Positions 10,690 through 22,684 of a stretch of 64,000 bases of DNA are shown here, piece by piece. Every line of letters starts with the position of its first letter. The stretch's first letter is position 1. The stretch is taken from contig CP085830.1 of NCBI GenBank assembly GCA_020809705.1, positions 1,798,001 through 1,862,000 on the forward strand, read 5' to 3'. Position numbers and translations under genes: made by a program. The notes under the pieces are model-generated. The model worked only from the letters and a program-made list of their open reading frames with translations. It was not told the DNA's origin and made no database searches. This DNA is from Calonectria ilicicola. Taxonomy: Eukaryota > Ascomycota > Sordariomycetes > Hypocreales > Nectriaceae.

Positions 10690-13600
10690 TCATCTTCTCT
10701 TTGATCTCAGCAAAGATTCCCACTTGAATCCACTCCGCCGCCTAGCAGGGGGCTGAGCTCTCTGTTGTTGTGTGCCCTGCGAAAGCGCATCTCTGTTGTT
10801 GCGCAAATGTCTCCTCCTGCTAACATTCACAGTTATAAACTTCATAATGGCCTGGTTCTGGCTGGGGGGTATCTTGAACTCTCTGTCGGTCGATAAGATA
10901 GGGTCGTCTTTGGACGTTCGTGGATGGATTTCCAGCACCGCGTCTCGATACTCCCGGCCCAACTTGGCAGCTTCAATAAGCCCTTGCAAGTCAATGTGTC
11001 TTGTTTGCCTTTCCGTCTCTTGCCTTCTGATGATCGTGGCTCCTTGTTCAAGCGCTTCCCTTTGTTCAACCGTCGTAGTTACATCCCCAGTCGATTCTGC
11101 CCTTAAGCCGATTGATTGAATGATGTTCTCCATTCTGCTCATCTCCTGCTGCTGCTGTTGTTCTTCGTCACGCTCTTGCTTTTTCCATCTACGCGGAATA
11201 AGTTTCGAAAATCCTCTCCGCAAGGGGGCCGTGATCTTGCAATAACCAGCTTTGAACGCATCAAACAAGCCCTGCACGACACTATCCGGGACCTGTCGAA
11301 TTAGAGCCCCGAGTGGGAGCGTTAAAATACCAAAGAGCAAGCTCCACCCCCATTGGGCGCCAGTCAAGGGCTCCGTATCAAATGCCTCGCCACCCTTAAA
11401 GACAATGGCAAACTGGCCAGCGATGGTGATGCATTGCACGCCAATGAACCAGGGATTTCTGAATGCACCCTGGGAAAAAACATCCACCTTGTTATCAACT
11501 CTACGGCAATTTTGCTGATTAAAGAATTGCATCCATACGTAGATGTTGAAGACCAGGGTTTGAAGTTTGTCAACTTCAAATTGGGTATTTGGGCTGAATA
11601 TATCCCATCCAGCGTAATGGACCACAAACACCACAGCCAGCTGATAAATTGACTGGCCAAGAATCATTTTCCACATGGTGATGGTAACGATGGGCGCATT
11701 TCGAGGCTCGGGCTTGCGTTGAAGAAAGTCTGGTGAGGGCAAATCGGTCGAGTAACAGAGAGAGGCAAAAATATCCATGATCAGATTAATCCATAGGAGC
11801 TGAACCACAGTAAAGATTGCATCACCAGCCAGCTCTGATACCACAGTGACGATACCTGCAGTGACGTTGATGGTGAATTGAAACTTGACGGTCTAAGTTA
11901 GATCACAAAGTTTGATAAGCACACAAAGACAATTGATTTGACTCACCTGACAGAATCTCTTTACCGAGTCGTTCACAGTTCGACCCCAGGCTACTGCCTT
12001 GACAATTGAAGCAAAGTTGTCATCAAGCAAAATGATGGAAGCAGCCTCTTTCGCCACCTCAGTTCCCTGGATACCCATGGCGAAACCAACATCTGCAGCC
12101 TTTAAAGCAAGGCCGTCATTGGTTCCATCGCCTACAGTCTCGATAAGCATATTCGTTTGGTGGAGCGTGGTAGCCGGGACTTAGTACATACCTGTAACAG
12201 CTACAGTTTCGTTCATAGCTTTAAGACGCGAGACAAGTAACAGTTTATCTTCAGGGCTGGATCGAGCAAGAACTTGTAAGCGAGGGATGACCGCATCCAG
12301 CTGCTCAGTTGTTAAATCTCGAAATGTTGGTCCATCCATGGCAATACCGCCAGCAGTGTAGATACCACACTCTGCTGCAATAGCCTTTGCCGTCAGGAAA
12401 TTGTCACCTGTAACCATTCGAACAAACACGCCTGCTTCCTGACATTGCCGGACCGACTCCATCACCTCAGGTCTCAGGGGGTCCCGAATTCCAAATACGC
12501 CGAGGAAAGCCATGCCGGATGCTAACCATTCCAGGTTTACAGACCCGGGGTCATCGTGTAGATCCTGGAAAATTTCTTCCTCACTGAAGTCTCTGTACGC
12601 AAGAGCTACAGGACGCAGTAGTTTGGATGCGTAATCCTGGATGGTGTTGTGAAAGCTTGTTCGGTCATCTTCGGAGAGGCGGGCAATGGGTAGTCGATAG
12701 GTTGGATCCGAAACGATAAAGGCACAATATTCAAAGACGACTTCTGCAGCACCCTTGACTAGAAGTCGGTACATGCCATTGGGAAGCTTAATCAAGACGG
12801 CCATCCATTTGCGAGAGGGGTCAAACGGGAGCATGGTAAGCACGGGGCAGTTAGCCCTCTCCTCAGCCAAGCGACTCATCCCGAGGTGCAGACGACTAAA
12901 TTCCAGTAATGCTGTTTCGGTGCTTGATCCAACAAATCCCGACGACTGAGTGGCATCAGTTTCGAACGCTGTCGAGTTCAGGGCAATGATATCTTTAATC
13001 ATATCCTTGGCATCCGCGGATAACGTCGCCATGAGCTGTGCAGAAGTCTCGCACTTTATGGTAGATGCCATAGACATTGACGCCGTCGTGTCAGTGACGG
13101 CCAGGTTTGTGTCATCAAAGTAACACTGAAGGCCAATGCGACCTGCCACTACACTCATCTGGTTTTGAGTGAGCGTGCCCGTCTTGTCTGAGCAAATAGT
13201 GGTCGCATTGCCCATGATTTCACATGATCGAATCAAACGCACGAGGTTATTGTCCTTGAGCATGCGCTTAGTAGCAAAAGCCAAGGCAAAGGTAACGTTG
13301 AGGCCAAGGCCTTCCGGGATAGTGATGATGACCACCGTAATAGTCAAAATGAGAATATGCAAGAAATACTCAACTTTTTGGGTAGCTTCTTTTTCCTTGT
13401 ACCGATGTAAATGGATCAAGAACCGAACAAAAAGGATGAGGAAAAAGATGGAACCGGCAACTACGCCGATTATGATGAGCTGTTTACCGAGGCGACCCAG
13501 CTTAGCTTGTAGTGGGGTTTCTTGGACATCACTCCTCAACGACATTAAGACGCGCCCATAGGAAGAGTTGAAGCCAACCGAGGTAACCAAGTACTGTCCG

Positions 13601-14667
13601 ACTCCTCGAGCGACAGTGGTGCCGCTCAGAATGAAAGGGTCGGCGTCAGGGGTGCCAGCAGGGCCATTCTCGCTTGGGACTGTTTTATGAACCAATTCAG
13701 ACTCTCCAGAAGTGGACGACTCATCGACCTGAAGCCAGGCGGCATTCACGAGGACGCCATCAACAGCAATCACATCACCGGCTTGAATATGCAAAATGTC
13801 GCCCACCATGACATCATACACAGAAATTGACTGCAAACGACCAGATCGGACAACGGTGACATCGCGCTGGTCCTTGCGCTCATTGAGCTTCTTGAACTTG
13901 TAGTTCTTCTGCCAATCGGTTGTGGCGCTTGCCAGGACAATGACGGTAATGGCGGCGACAACGGTGACGCCATCAACCCACTCAGTGCCCGAAGAATCAA
14001 TGTTTGGGTCGACAGTCTGGTAAATACCAATAGCGAGGGAAATGACGGCAGAGATTGTCAGAAGTATCATTAACTTGTCGTTGAAGGCAATCCACATGAG
14101 TCGAAAGAAGGACTTTTGCTTGCGCTGGGGGAGACGGTTGGCGCCGAAGATTCGTTTACGATCGGCAAAATGGTTATCTGGGGGCTCGCCGAGTCGCAAA
14201 GCGTTAGGAAGAAGAGTTGGAGGCGTAGGTGGAGGTTGCAGTTCGGTGATGACGGGTGAACGCGCATCGCGGCCAGAGGCGACGGCCTCTTCGAAGGTTA
14301 CGGTGCCATCAAGGGTGGTCTCGTCCATACTCAGGCCAGCAGAGACATCGGTTCGCAATCCTGCGGCAAGACCACGGAGGCCGCCAAAAGCGCGAAGTGC
14401 AGACGGTGTTCTGGTGGTGATGAGTTTGTGGAGTTGGTTCGGAGAGAAGGCAAAGTTGCTTGTCGGATCGGCAGATTCCTCGTGGAAGTCTAGGGAAGCG
14501 TCGTCGCGGTTCAGAGGGCGGCCGACCGGAAGACCGTCATCGGAGTCTATGTCGTTGGGTTGGGGATCATGGCGAGCAGGCACATTTAGCTCAGGATTTG
14601 GATTTGCGCCCGCAGGAGCACCGTGGTCCCCATGGTTTGGACCTGGGGCTGCCGTGATTTCGTCCAT
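10690..14667 (-). CDS. Calcium-transporting P2B-type ATPase (PMC1/NCA family)
   Basis: It pumps Ca2+ out of the cytosol into the vacuole or across the plasma membrane using ATP. Exons are 14667-12192, 12131-11947 and 11892-10690, encoding about 1,287 residues. Visible motifs are the IPEGL ion-site motif, CSDKTGTLT with the phosphorylated Asp near residue 494, MVTGDN, and TGDGTNDG, which is formed exactly across the first splice junction. C-terminal membrane segments include [14 protein letters not shown]. The tail after the last membrane span is long (about 170 residues), basic and Gln-rich, and could be regulatory. I placed the start at the ATG at 14667; the frame stays open to about 14820 but without an ATG there. 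The N-terminus before the first membrane span is about 200 residues and rich in Asp and Pro. Fungi carry several paralogues, so PMC1 versus NCA-2/NCA-3 is not resolved. Confidence 0.93.
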
Positions 14668-16751
14668 CGACGGAATCTTCTGGCGATGGACAAGCCGCGG
14701 CGGTGCAGAGGGCAGGGCGGCGTTTGTTGGAGTATTCCAGGACGAGAGAGGCAACGAGAGAATTGGAAGAGGCGCGCTGCACGTGGGGTGGTGTTCAACC
14801 AAGGCGGTCCTTGGCGTCACCTACAGCTCCAGGACGGATAGCGCCCAGGCCTGTCACTTGCACTCAAAGAGGCCCACCCAAGAGTGACATGGGGAAGATG
14901 TTAGTGAGTCGACGTCGCACCCCTGCCAAAGAGAAGAGTCGACATTGTCGCTCTTGCTGAGCCCAAACACAAGTGGAGCGCCGATTATCGTGTGCCAGGG
15001 ACCCCAGGGAATCGGGCCTCCCTGACGACCAGTTAGCGCAACGCCTCACGCAATTAGCCTTTGGCGATGAGTCGCTTTTCCTGGCACGGTCGAGCCGGAC
15101 ACTGCGCCGAGTTCCAATGGGAGGGCGCCGAGAATACTCCGGCCTCACTCAAATTGGCGAGAGAGGAAGGCTGACTGATTACTGCATACTGCATATTGCA
15201 TGCTGCCACTCCAAAGGCGGGTGGTGGGGACCGGTGGAGGCCGGTGGAGGTTGCGGGCGGGCCAGACCCAGGGAACGGAGTGGAAAGGGAGATGGGCAAT
15301 TGAGCTGGGCGAAGCTGGGCAGAGCTGGGAGGAGGACAAATTAAGTGGACCATAGTAACATGTCTAGCTGGTCCCATTGTGTTTTGGCATTTATGACACC
15401 CTGCATCCATCATCCATCATCCATGTGCTCGCGTCTTCCGACTGGACAATCGTTTCTCATGCCGGAACGTCAGCACAACGCAACACTTTGGCGGATGCCT
15501 GGAGCCGGCCTCACACCAATGTCCACTAGATGGCTGATCTTCCCGTCATTGTCCAGTTCGATATTAGTTGCACCTTTGCGCGGCGTTATCCACCCGCCCA
15601 CCCTCTCAACTCTGCTTTTTCCAATTGCCGTGCCACACGATGCTCCTGCATCCTTGCTCGCATCAGCCTACATTACGTCAGAATGTCTACTTCAATGCGA
15701 AACAAATACCACTCACTATCTGGTGGACACTCAAACAATAATACCGCGTATTCCTGCATTCTGATCGTCGTCTGATCTAAAAGGATGTTGCATGATCACA
15801 TGACTACTATTCTTCAACTGCAGTGAATGCATCATTTGCCAACAAGAGTAAACAAAGGGAAAACGTCGCCCTCTCATATTGCAAAACAAACATGAAGGCG
15901 CATGGCGCCGCCACCAATACTCAAATGCCTCATTCCAACCACCCCCAGGGGAAATCCCTTTGACCTCTCTCGCATGCCAAGCCAATCGATACCTCTTTTT
16001 TTTAGGCTGTTTCGGTATCCATTTAGGTCAACAGATCACACACAAACCCCCATACCCACTCCTTTATCTCTGCATTGATTAATTGATTATCCCACATCGT
16101 ACAAATCAATCGCTTCAAACGTGGATCCTGGCTCTGCAAAAATTTAGTCTGCCAATCCCGTCTTGTCCCACATCCCATCTCGCTAATATCCACGCTCACT
16201 TACACACACATGGGTTGGGCTCTTCAAATCCGCACATGTCTCTCTATTTTAGACGAAACAAATCAAGTCTGCTCTAGTGTTCATTTACTATTCCCCAGTT
16301 TGGAACCTTGTATCATCGGGTTCCAAGCCATGTTTCACCACCTCTATCCCCTTCTCGAACATAAATCTTCCCTAACAACTCCATTTTATCATGGAGTGCG
16401 TACCATGCCGTTTCAACACAAAAGAACAGTAATCACAAAAAGGTGGAGGGTAGAAAGAAGAAGCTCGGATTTCCAGTCACTCCTTTCTCCATGTTGACAA
16501 CTGTCCGGCCTTTCTTCCTAATCTATGTAATGGAGTTCCACAAAACATCTTAGTATATGTATCAGCCAGAGACCCAATCAGTGAAAGGTACAACAAATCA
16601 CAATGCAAACAAATTCGAGCGACTGTCAATTATTGTTGCTCATTTGCAAGGGTAGTCTCCAAACATAAATTCTTCTTCAATAGCCGCTACAAAATCGGCT
16701 TCTCACAATAGTTATCAGTGTAAATTCCGGCGTCCATGCTAAGATCCCATC
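14668..16751. other. Long divergent intergenic region
   Basis: About 2.1 kb lie between the ATPase (-) and the nucleoside permease (+). Short overlapping open frames on both strands lack family motifs and look like chance. It presumably holds two promoters and leaders. A GGTGGGGACCGGTGGAGGCCGGTGGAGG GC-rich short repeat sits near 15220-15250. Confidence 0.5.
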
Positions 16752-18097
16752 ATGTTGCCCTTGAATTACATTTTCATCCTGTTCATTCATGTCTCATTCA
16801 TTAGTCTGACGGCAAGCCGCCCAATATCTTTCAACACGATCATACCAAGACCCATTGCCCCTAAAACTATAATTATCTCCATGGTTCGTTCATCAATGTT
16901 TGTAATATCTGATAGCTTACCAACCGTCAATACAAGTGGTCTCCAGAGGGTCAAATCTGGCACGATAGGCTCCCTAAATCTGGCCTTGGGAATCTAACTA
17001 CCCTGTCGGTCCATTCTCCAGGCTTGTCTATGCTTTTCCCCCGGGTCTTTTGCACTGAGGGTGGCGAGATCTGCCAGCTGACGGTGGGAGAGGGTGAGAT
17101 CAACTCGGCTGCAACTCTCATGGCATTTGTGCTCTCCCCCCTATTCGATCTTCGAAAAACCTACTTCCTAGTTGCTGGGATTGCGGGGGTTAATCCTCGT
17201 CATGGAACACTAGGAACTGTTGCTCTCGCCCGGTATTCTGTGCAGGTGGCCCTCCAATACGAAATCGATCCGCGATCTCTGCCATCCGGATGGTCCACCG
17301 GCTACATTGCCTATGGCCGCAACCAACCTCTCCAATACCCGCTCATCATATACGGCACCGAAGTCTTCGAGCTTAATAAAAGACTGCAAGAAATTGCCTA
17401 TGACTTAGCATCTAACGCGACTCTGAGGGATGCAGAGGGGCCGCAAGCATATCGCAGCCAGTACAAAACTTTAGGAGACTCGTACAAGTTAGCACTGGAA
17501 GCCCCCAGCATAACCATGTGTGATACTGCCACAAGCGATGTATATTACTCCGGAAAGAGACTCTCTGAGGCCTTTGAGGACACGGTCTTGTTATGGACCA
17601 ACGGGACGGGCACATACTGCATGAGTGCGCAGGAGGACAACGCAATCTTGGAAGTGCTAACCAGAGCAGCTATTGAGCGTCTTGTTGACTTTGGTAGAGT
17701 TATTGTCATGCGTGCTGGTAAGGTTACCACTTCCTAGATACCATCTTCGTGTTGATGTTGGTCAGGTTCCAATTTTGACCGCCCACCTCCTGGTCGAACG
17801 GATCTAGAACATCTCACCGATACCCAACAGAACGGTTTCAACATCTCAGTAGAGAACCTTTTTCTTGCTGGATCACAGATTGTAAAGGGTATTGTGGAAG
17901 ATTGGGATTGCACATTCAGAGAAGGCATCGCGGTAGGAAATTACATTGGCGATATCTTCGGTAGTCTCGGCAAGCAGCCGGATTTTGGATATGGAAGCAT
18001 CACCAATGAAGAACCAGTCACACCTGGTGGCTTGAATCAAGATCTAGCAAGCAGAGAAATGAACCGGCGGAAGATGCTACTTAGTAGTTTGCCTTAA
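16752..18097 (+). CDS. Purine nucleoside permease (NUP family), secreted or membrane-bound
   Basis: Exons 16752-16883, 16937-17717 and 17766-18097 give about 414 residues. Introns start GTTCGT and GTAAGG; the first fits the fungal GTNNGT donor. The N-terminus is a hydrophobic signal-like segment (LNYIFILFIHVSFISL). After splicing, family features appear in order: PKTIIISM, WSPEGQIW, GLSMLFPRVFCTEGG, CQLTVGEGEINSAAT, YFLVAGIAGVNP, YGTEVFELN, a CD..TSDVYYSGK segment, GTYCMSAQEDNA and IVMRAGSNFDRPPPG. Pfam-type NUP proteins were described as nucleoside permeases in Candida; the fold is related to nucleoside phosphorylases, so an enzymatic role in extracellular nucleoside handling is possible. 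The WSPEGQIW motif appears only when the first intron is removed, which supports that junction. Confidence 0.88.
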
Positions 18098-18583
18098 TAC
18101 ATATAATCTCTCACCAACTGTTTAACGGAGGCAATCCACACAAAGAAGATTTGTATATGGTTCATTTTCTCATCGTGGTGTTCTCTTATCAATTCCCCGG
18201 TCATCCCCAGGTATTGTTTAAGTATATAGCAATCTCGTAACAATAACAGCTTATTTTTGCCGTGGATTCGATTGAGGAAACGGAATGAAAACATTTCTCT
18301 CAAATCCAATAACAGCCCAAACCGATGCTATTTGATGGCAACTCAAAAATAAGCCGCTCTAGATATGTACTTACTTCCTTTGATGATTCTGGCTAAGAAA
18401 GGCTTCTTTTTTTTTAATGGATAGTATTTGTTAAATCATTTACTTTTGACCGCCATGATGCAGGCGACCCAAGAGAGCAACATTCTCATACTTGGGAAAT
18501 TCAGCCCCGGGTCTGGCCTTTGAATATCATATCCCAAGACCCTAGATATACCTAGAGTCTCTATTCATTCAAAATGCTTTCGG
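18098..18583. other. Convergent 3' intergenic region
   Basis: It separates the stop of the nucleoside permease (+) from the stop of IKS1 (-). It is AT-rich with a T9 run at about 18408-18416. No gene was seen. Confidence 0.6.
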
Positions 18584-20916
18584 TTACCAGTATACCAGTT
18601 CCTCGTGACTGGGCGTTGCGCACAATGCGCTCCGCTCTGATGCCAACCATATCGCAATGAAGTGAAGGGCGAACAAGACCAAACTTGTCCAAACCCCCCA
18701 AGCTCGAGTTCCGCTTGAATGCAGTGGTGCTTGACCCGCTCCAGTAATGTGCATGATACTGGTTAGTTGGGGCATGCCTAAGTCTAAGGCTGCGACAGCT
18801 ACTAAAGGTATTCCCACTTGTGAATTAACGATAAACGGCCAACAAGGCCGAGTCAACGAGGTCATCTTAACAATGAAGAGACCCAATCGGCTAATATAAC
18901 TCAATGTTGGAAGATGTGGACCCAGGGTTCTCATTACATGATGGGAAAAGGTTGCTAGATTGGTACGCAACACACCTTGTGTTGAAGCGGAGGGTGGCAT
19001 CAAGAGGGGAGGACTGAAAGATCCGCTCGCAGTTTCCTGGGACTGTAAAGGAGCGTCGATAGCGGGAGGGGGACTACGAAATCCGTCTTGGCTGCGAGAT
19101 ATTACCATTGAGTTGGTGGCACGGTGACGAGGGCCAGCTGAGCGGCTAGGGTCCCGATAGACATTTCTTCCACTAGCAGATTGAGATTGTTCCCGTTGAG
19201 AATGTCTAGACCATGGCTCGAGGGCCTGAAACTTGTCTGCGGGGTTTGGCGTTGATCGCTGTCGTGATACTACTGAAAAATAAGATCAAGGCTTGTCAGG
19301 ACACGTGCTAGGGAACTCACCTGGAACCGGGGTGCTGGGAATAGCAGGAGAATCCAAATTCTGAACCCTGCTCCCATTTAGGCTGAGCGAAGGGTTCGGA
19401 GCTGGCTCCTCCCTTACAGAGCTATCGAAATTTGATTCGCCTCTCATCGCCCTGAGTACCTCGTTGGCACTGGGTCGTTCAGCAGGATTAAGGGAGAGCA
19501 ATTTCTTTAGCAATTGATATAGCTTTGAGGGAAGATCAGGCCGAAGCCTCCGCTCATCCTGGAAGCCCTGCCAGCAAGTAATTTCAGCTCGAAGTTCATC
19601 AACGTCTTCCAGCTCTTCTTGGAGGGCATTTGCACTCTGATATGGCAATCTACCAAAGCACATGAAGTACAAAATCATGCCGAGAGAAAACATGTCTGAC
19701 TTGGTGGTGAAGTTTCCATAGCGACCAGAAGCATCTGTCCGGAGAACCTCAGGAGCACAGTACGAAATAGTTCCTGTGGTTCCAGAAGACTTCCGCACCG
19801 CGTTTTCCGGTTGGACCTCTCCAAAATCGCTGATAAGGCAAATAAGTTTTCCACCTTCTTGATGAAGAAGACAATTGCTTGGCTTAAGGTCCCGATGAAT
19901 ATAATTAGCAGCATGAAGGTAGGCCACACCAGAAGTGATGTCCTTGAAGAGAGTGTAGATCTTATCAAATGACAGTTGAATGTTTCCAGAGAATAGGTCT
20001 GCAGGTGGTTCCATTTGGCCTTTTGATCTCCTACGCATTTGGGCCTTCAATTCTTCTTTGGTTACCTCCCGGGGAGCGCTACCAACAAGGTACTGGTGGA
20101 GATCGCCACCATTGCAATATTGTTGGAGGATGAAAGCGCATGCCACCCTCGGCCCAAAGCGTGTTAACTGGACATCTTCGAGCCAGACATGGCGATAGGA
20201 GACAAGATTCGGATGCGACAGCTTTGCGAGAAGCTCAACTTCCACAAGAACTTTCTCCAGCCAAGCATGATTGTCACCAACAGGGACTCTCTTGCAAGCA
20301 AACTGGCCTAAGGCACAGCCGTCAATCTCATGGCGTACAAGCAGCACAACGCCCTTGCCTCCCTTTCCCAAGACCCGTTCTTCAACGAAAAAAGTATTAA
20401 AGTAGCCAGGACTAAATGCATCTCGTCGTATCCTGCTTCCTGTCGCGGGGGCAATGCCAGGAGAGCTAGACACGAACTCGGCGTCTTCGTCGTCTTCAAT
20501 CTCAGCGGGCGGTGGTGTGGAGTGAATTCGAGAGTTTCCAGGATCAATAAGAGCTGGTTTTATAATCCTTCGCACCGGACTTGGGGGCGGGTGGTCGGCT
20601 GTGGCCTCTGTATTTGCTGCGCGCAGCATGCGAAAGTAGTCAGGGTCAACGTAGTTGTCATGGCGGGCACCAGAGGATCGATCGTAGGGACGGTCAGGCG
20701 ACGGCGAAGGACGGCCGGTCAGAGGCTGGTGACAGGTAGGACATTCTGATATGCCTCGGATTTCTAGTCGGTGGGAAGTTGAGTCGCGAACCACAATAGC
20801 GTTGTGGTGACGGCTGCGCTAGAGTGAGTCAAGGTCCAGCAAAGTGGGACGACGGTGAGGATGACGCACAGGACAATCTCGCGACCCTCATGGGGTTGAT
20901 AGGGTATCAAAGACAT
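18584..20916 (-). CDS. IKS1: IKS1-type serine/threonine protein kinase with C-terminal membrane segments
   Basis: Exons 20916-20870, 20813-19321 and 19272-18584 encode about 742 residues. The 47-base first exon adds MSLIPYQPHEGREIVL and completes the typical N-terminus, which is followed by a CPTCHQPL zinc-ribbon-like motif. The kinase domain has glycine loop GKGGKGVV, catalytic lysine in FACKRVPVG, HRDLKPSN, SDFGE and an APEVL segment, so it looks active. A long Ser/Pro-rich linker leads to two C-terminal hydrophobic stretches (IPLVAVAAL and TSLVLFALHFIAIWL), suggesting a tail-anchored membrane kinase. Yeast Iks1 is poorly understood. The start codon faces the Zn2Cys6 gene about 0.7 kb away across a divergent promoter region. 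Confidence 0.9.
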
Positions 20917-21640
20917 GGCGCAGTGACGGCAGCGATGGCTTCGACCAGAGGCTTCAACGCAGCCGTCATTGTGCGCAAAGAGAGGCTAGTTTTGAATTCA
21001 AATACAGTTTGATGTTGGTGGCGGAGACAATGGAAGGGTGAGGAAGAAGTTGGAGACCAAGAGAGGGAGATAGAAGTGGGCGGTTCCAGCTCGGCCGGTC
21101 AGATGCTCATCAACGTGTGCGATCGTGGTAACGTATCAGCCTGCACTTGTTATTCGTCCTTATAATTGAATAAAAATGGAGAAAAACACGTCGGGGTGAT
21201 GCCTAGATTGTTACTCGCATAAGAAAGGCTAGGCCATCGTTTTTTGTGCATAAAATCCGAGCATTGATGGCAATTAGTGATGTCATCGCCAATCATAGGA
21301 CTTCAATTGGAGCTGAGGTACTACACGACCGACACGATCACAATGCGCCGCCACGTCTTGGTCCAATTGTCCAACAGGATTTCTCTGGCTCGCATCACGT
21401 CCGGTTTCGGACATAGAGACAGGAAAAAAACGCTCTGTATTTAAGTATGCCGTTCCGAAACAAACAGCTCGATCCCGCTGTGGCTGTTCAGGGTAGCGCT
21501 CCAGCCCCAGCCGATTCCCTCGCTCCATGGCTGTGGCCCCCAAACAGGTAAAGGCGGTACTCGCCACAAGGATTCATCTGGTGACTTGACAACACCTGAA
21601 TTGACATACAAATCAAAACAGCGGATCCCGTTCGCCCACA
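20917..21640. other. Divergent promoter region, IKS1 / Zn2Cys6 gene
   Basis: About 0.72 kb lie between two divergent start codons. No operator could be assigned and no further gene was seen. Confidence 0.6.
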
Positions 21641-22684
21641 ATGGAAGAACTTCGTCAAGCTTGTGATCGTTGTCATGGGAAAAAGTTGAGATGTCCTAAA
21701 CAGCCTGGATGCCATGTCTGTGTACGCTGCGCAAAAGCCGATGTACCTTGTGTTTACAGCCCTCCAACTCGACCAGTTCGGAATGGGTCTGCGGGAGATC
21801 GCGGGCAAACACAACAGCAAGACACAGCTGGTTTTGACTGGAATTCTTTCCTAGACCTTGACCAAATATCAGCAAATGGGGGATTCACCAGCGATACCCA
21901 ACATCAAAATCCCGCCCTCGTCACACCTCCCTTGAGCGACAATTCTAATAAGAACCCCGGTGCGACTGAGATGGGGGACTTGACGCGTCTCTTGAACTGC
22001 TTGGATGGTCTTCAAGTTGGCACCACGTCAGCATCCACCCAGTTTCATGTATCGATACAGAGACTGAAGGATCCTTTAGAAACGTCAGACACCAAGTTAG
22101 ATTTGCAAATGGTCCTCGAGTCACTTCTCCAGTACGGACAGGAGCTGATTCAATTATACCCGAAAACGCTCAAGCGAGCAAATCCTTGCACCAACAACTC
22201 AAATCAGATCGATCGATGTACTATTCCTGATTGCGTGCACAAGCTGCGACGATCCCTTCGGCCAAGGCCATCGCCAGTATTGGACTGTTCGCTGTTAAAT
22301 GTGTTGATTGCTTGTCATCTTCGACTCATTGACATTCTCGAATATATGATTGACCACTCTCGAGTCTGTTCCGATTTATTTTCCCACCTGCCAGCAGACA
22401 CACAGCCAAATTTTGACATCCCAGAGATTCGCATTGGTTCATTTGTGGCACCTAAAGGCTCGGCTGCCTCCCTAGTCACAACAATGCTTGTGGAACTCCA
22501 GTCCTCTTTGCAAGTGAGATGCCAAGAGATGTCTGATTTGATAACTTCTATAGGGGGAGAGCCTTCATTGGAGTCTCGTGTTCTCATGATGCAGTGTGAT
22601 ATGCTTGAGAAACGTGCAACAGACGTCCTCGCAGATATGCGACAGCTCAGGGAACAGCTTTTCAGTTCCGGGATCATCAGATGA
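21641..22684 (+). CDS. Zn2Cys6 transcription factor, AflR-like
   Basis: This is a single-exon gene of 347 residues with an ATG at 21641. The binuclear zinc cluster lies at the extreme N-terminus: Cys8, Cys11, Cys18, Cys27, Cys30 and Cys37 in the C-x2-C-x6-C-x8-C-x2-C-x6-C pattern, with one extra Cys at 24. The RQACDRCHGKKLRCPK and CVRCAKADVPCVYSPPTR text is typical of the aflatoxin-regulator (AflR/AfoA) class. A middle Ser/Gln/Asn-rich region leads to a helical C-terminal half (SLLNVLIACHLRLIDILEYM) that also recalls AflR-type regulators. Such proteins usually control secondary-metabolite clusters, but no biosynthetic core gene is present in this window. The nearest plausible partner is the MFS exporter 2.4 kb downstream. 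Confidence 0.87.
   Translation: MEELRQACDRCHGKKLRCPKQPGCHVCVRCAKADVPCVYSPPTRPVRNGSAGDRGQTQQQDTAGFDWNSFLDLDQISANGGFTSDTQHQNPALVTPPLSDNSNKNPGATEMGDLTRLLNCLDGLQVGTTSASTQFHVSIQRLKDPLETSDTKLDLQMVLESLLQYGQELIQLYPKTLKRANPCTNNSNQIDRCTIPDCVHKLRRSLRPRPSPVLDCSLLNVLIACHLRLIDILEYMIDHSRVCSDLFSHLPADTQPNFDIPEIRIGSFVAPKGSAASLVTTMLVELQSSLQVRCQEMSDLITSIGGEPSLESRVLMMQCDMLEKRATDVLADMRQLREQLFSSGIIR

Noticed and set aside
14668..14820. N-terminal extension of the calcium ATPase up to 14820
   Set aside because: The open frame has no ATG in this part (14820 reads GTG); the first ATG at 14667 gives a normal N-terminus.
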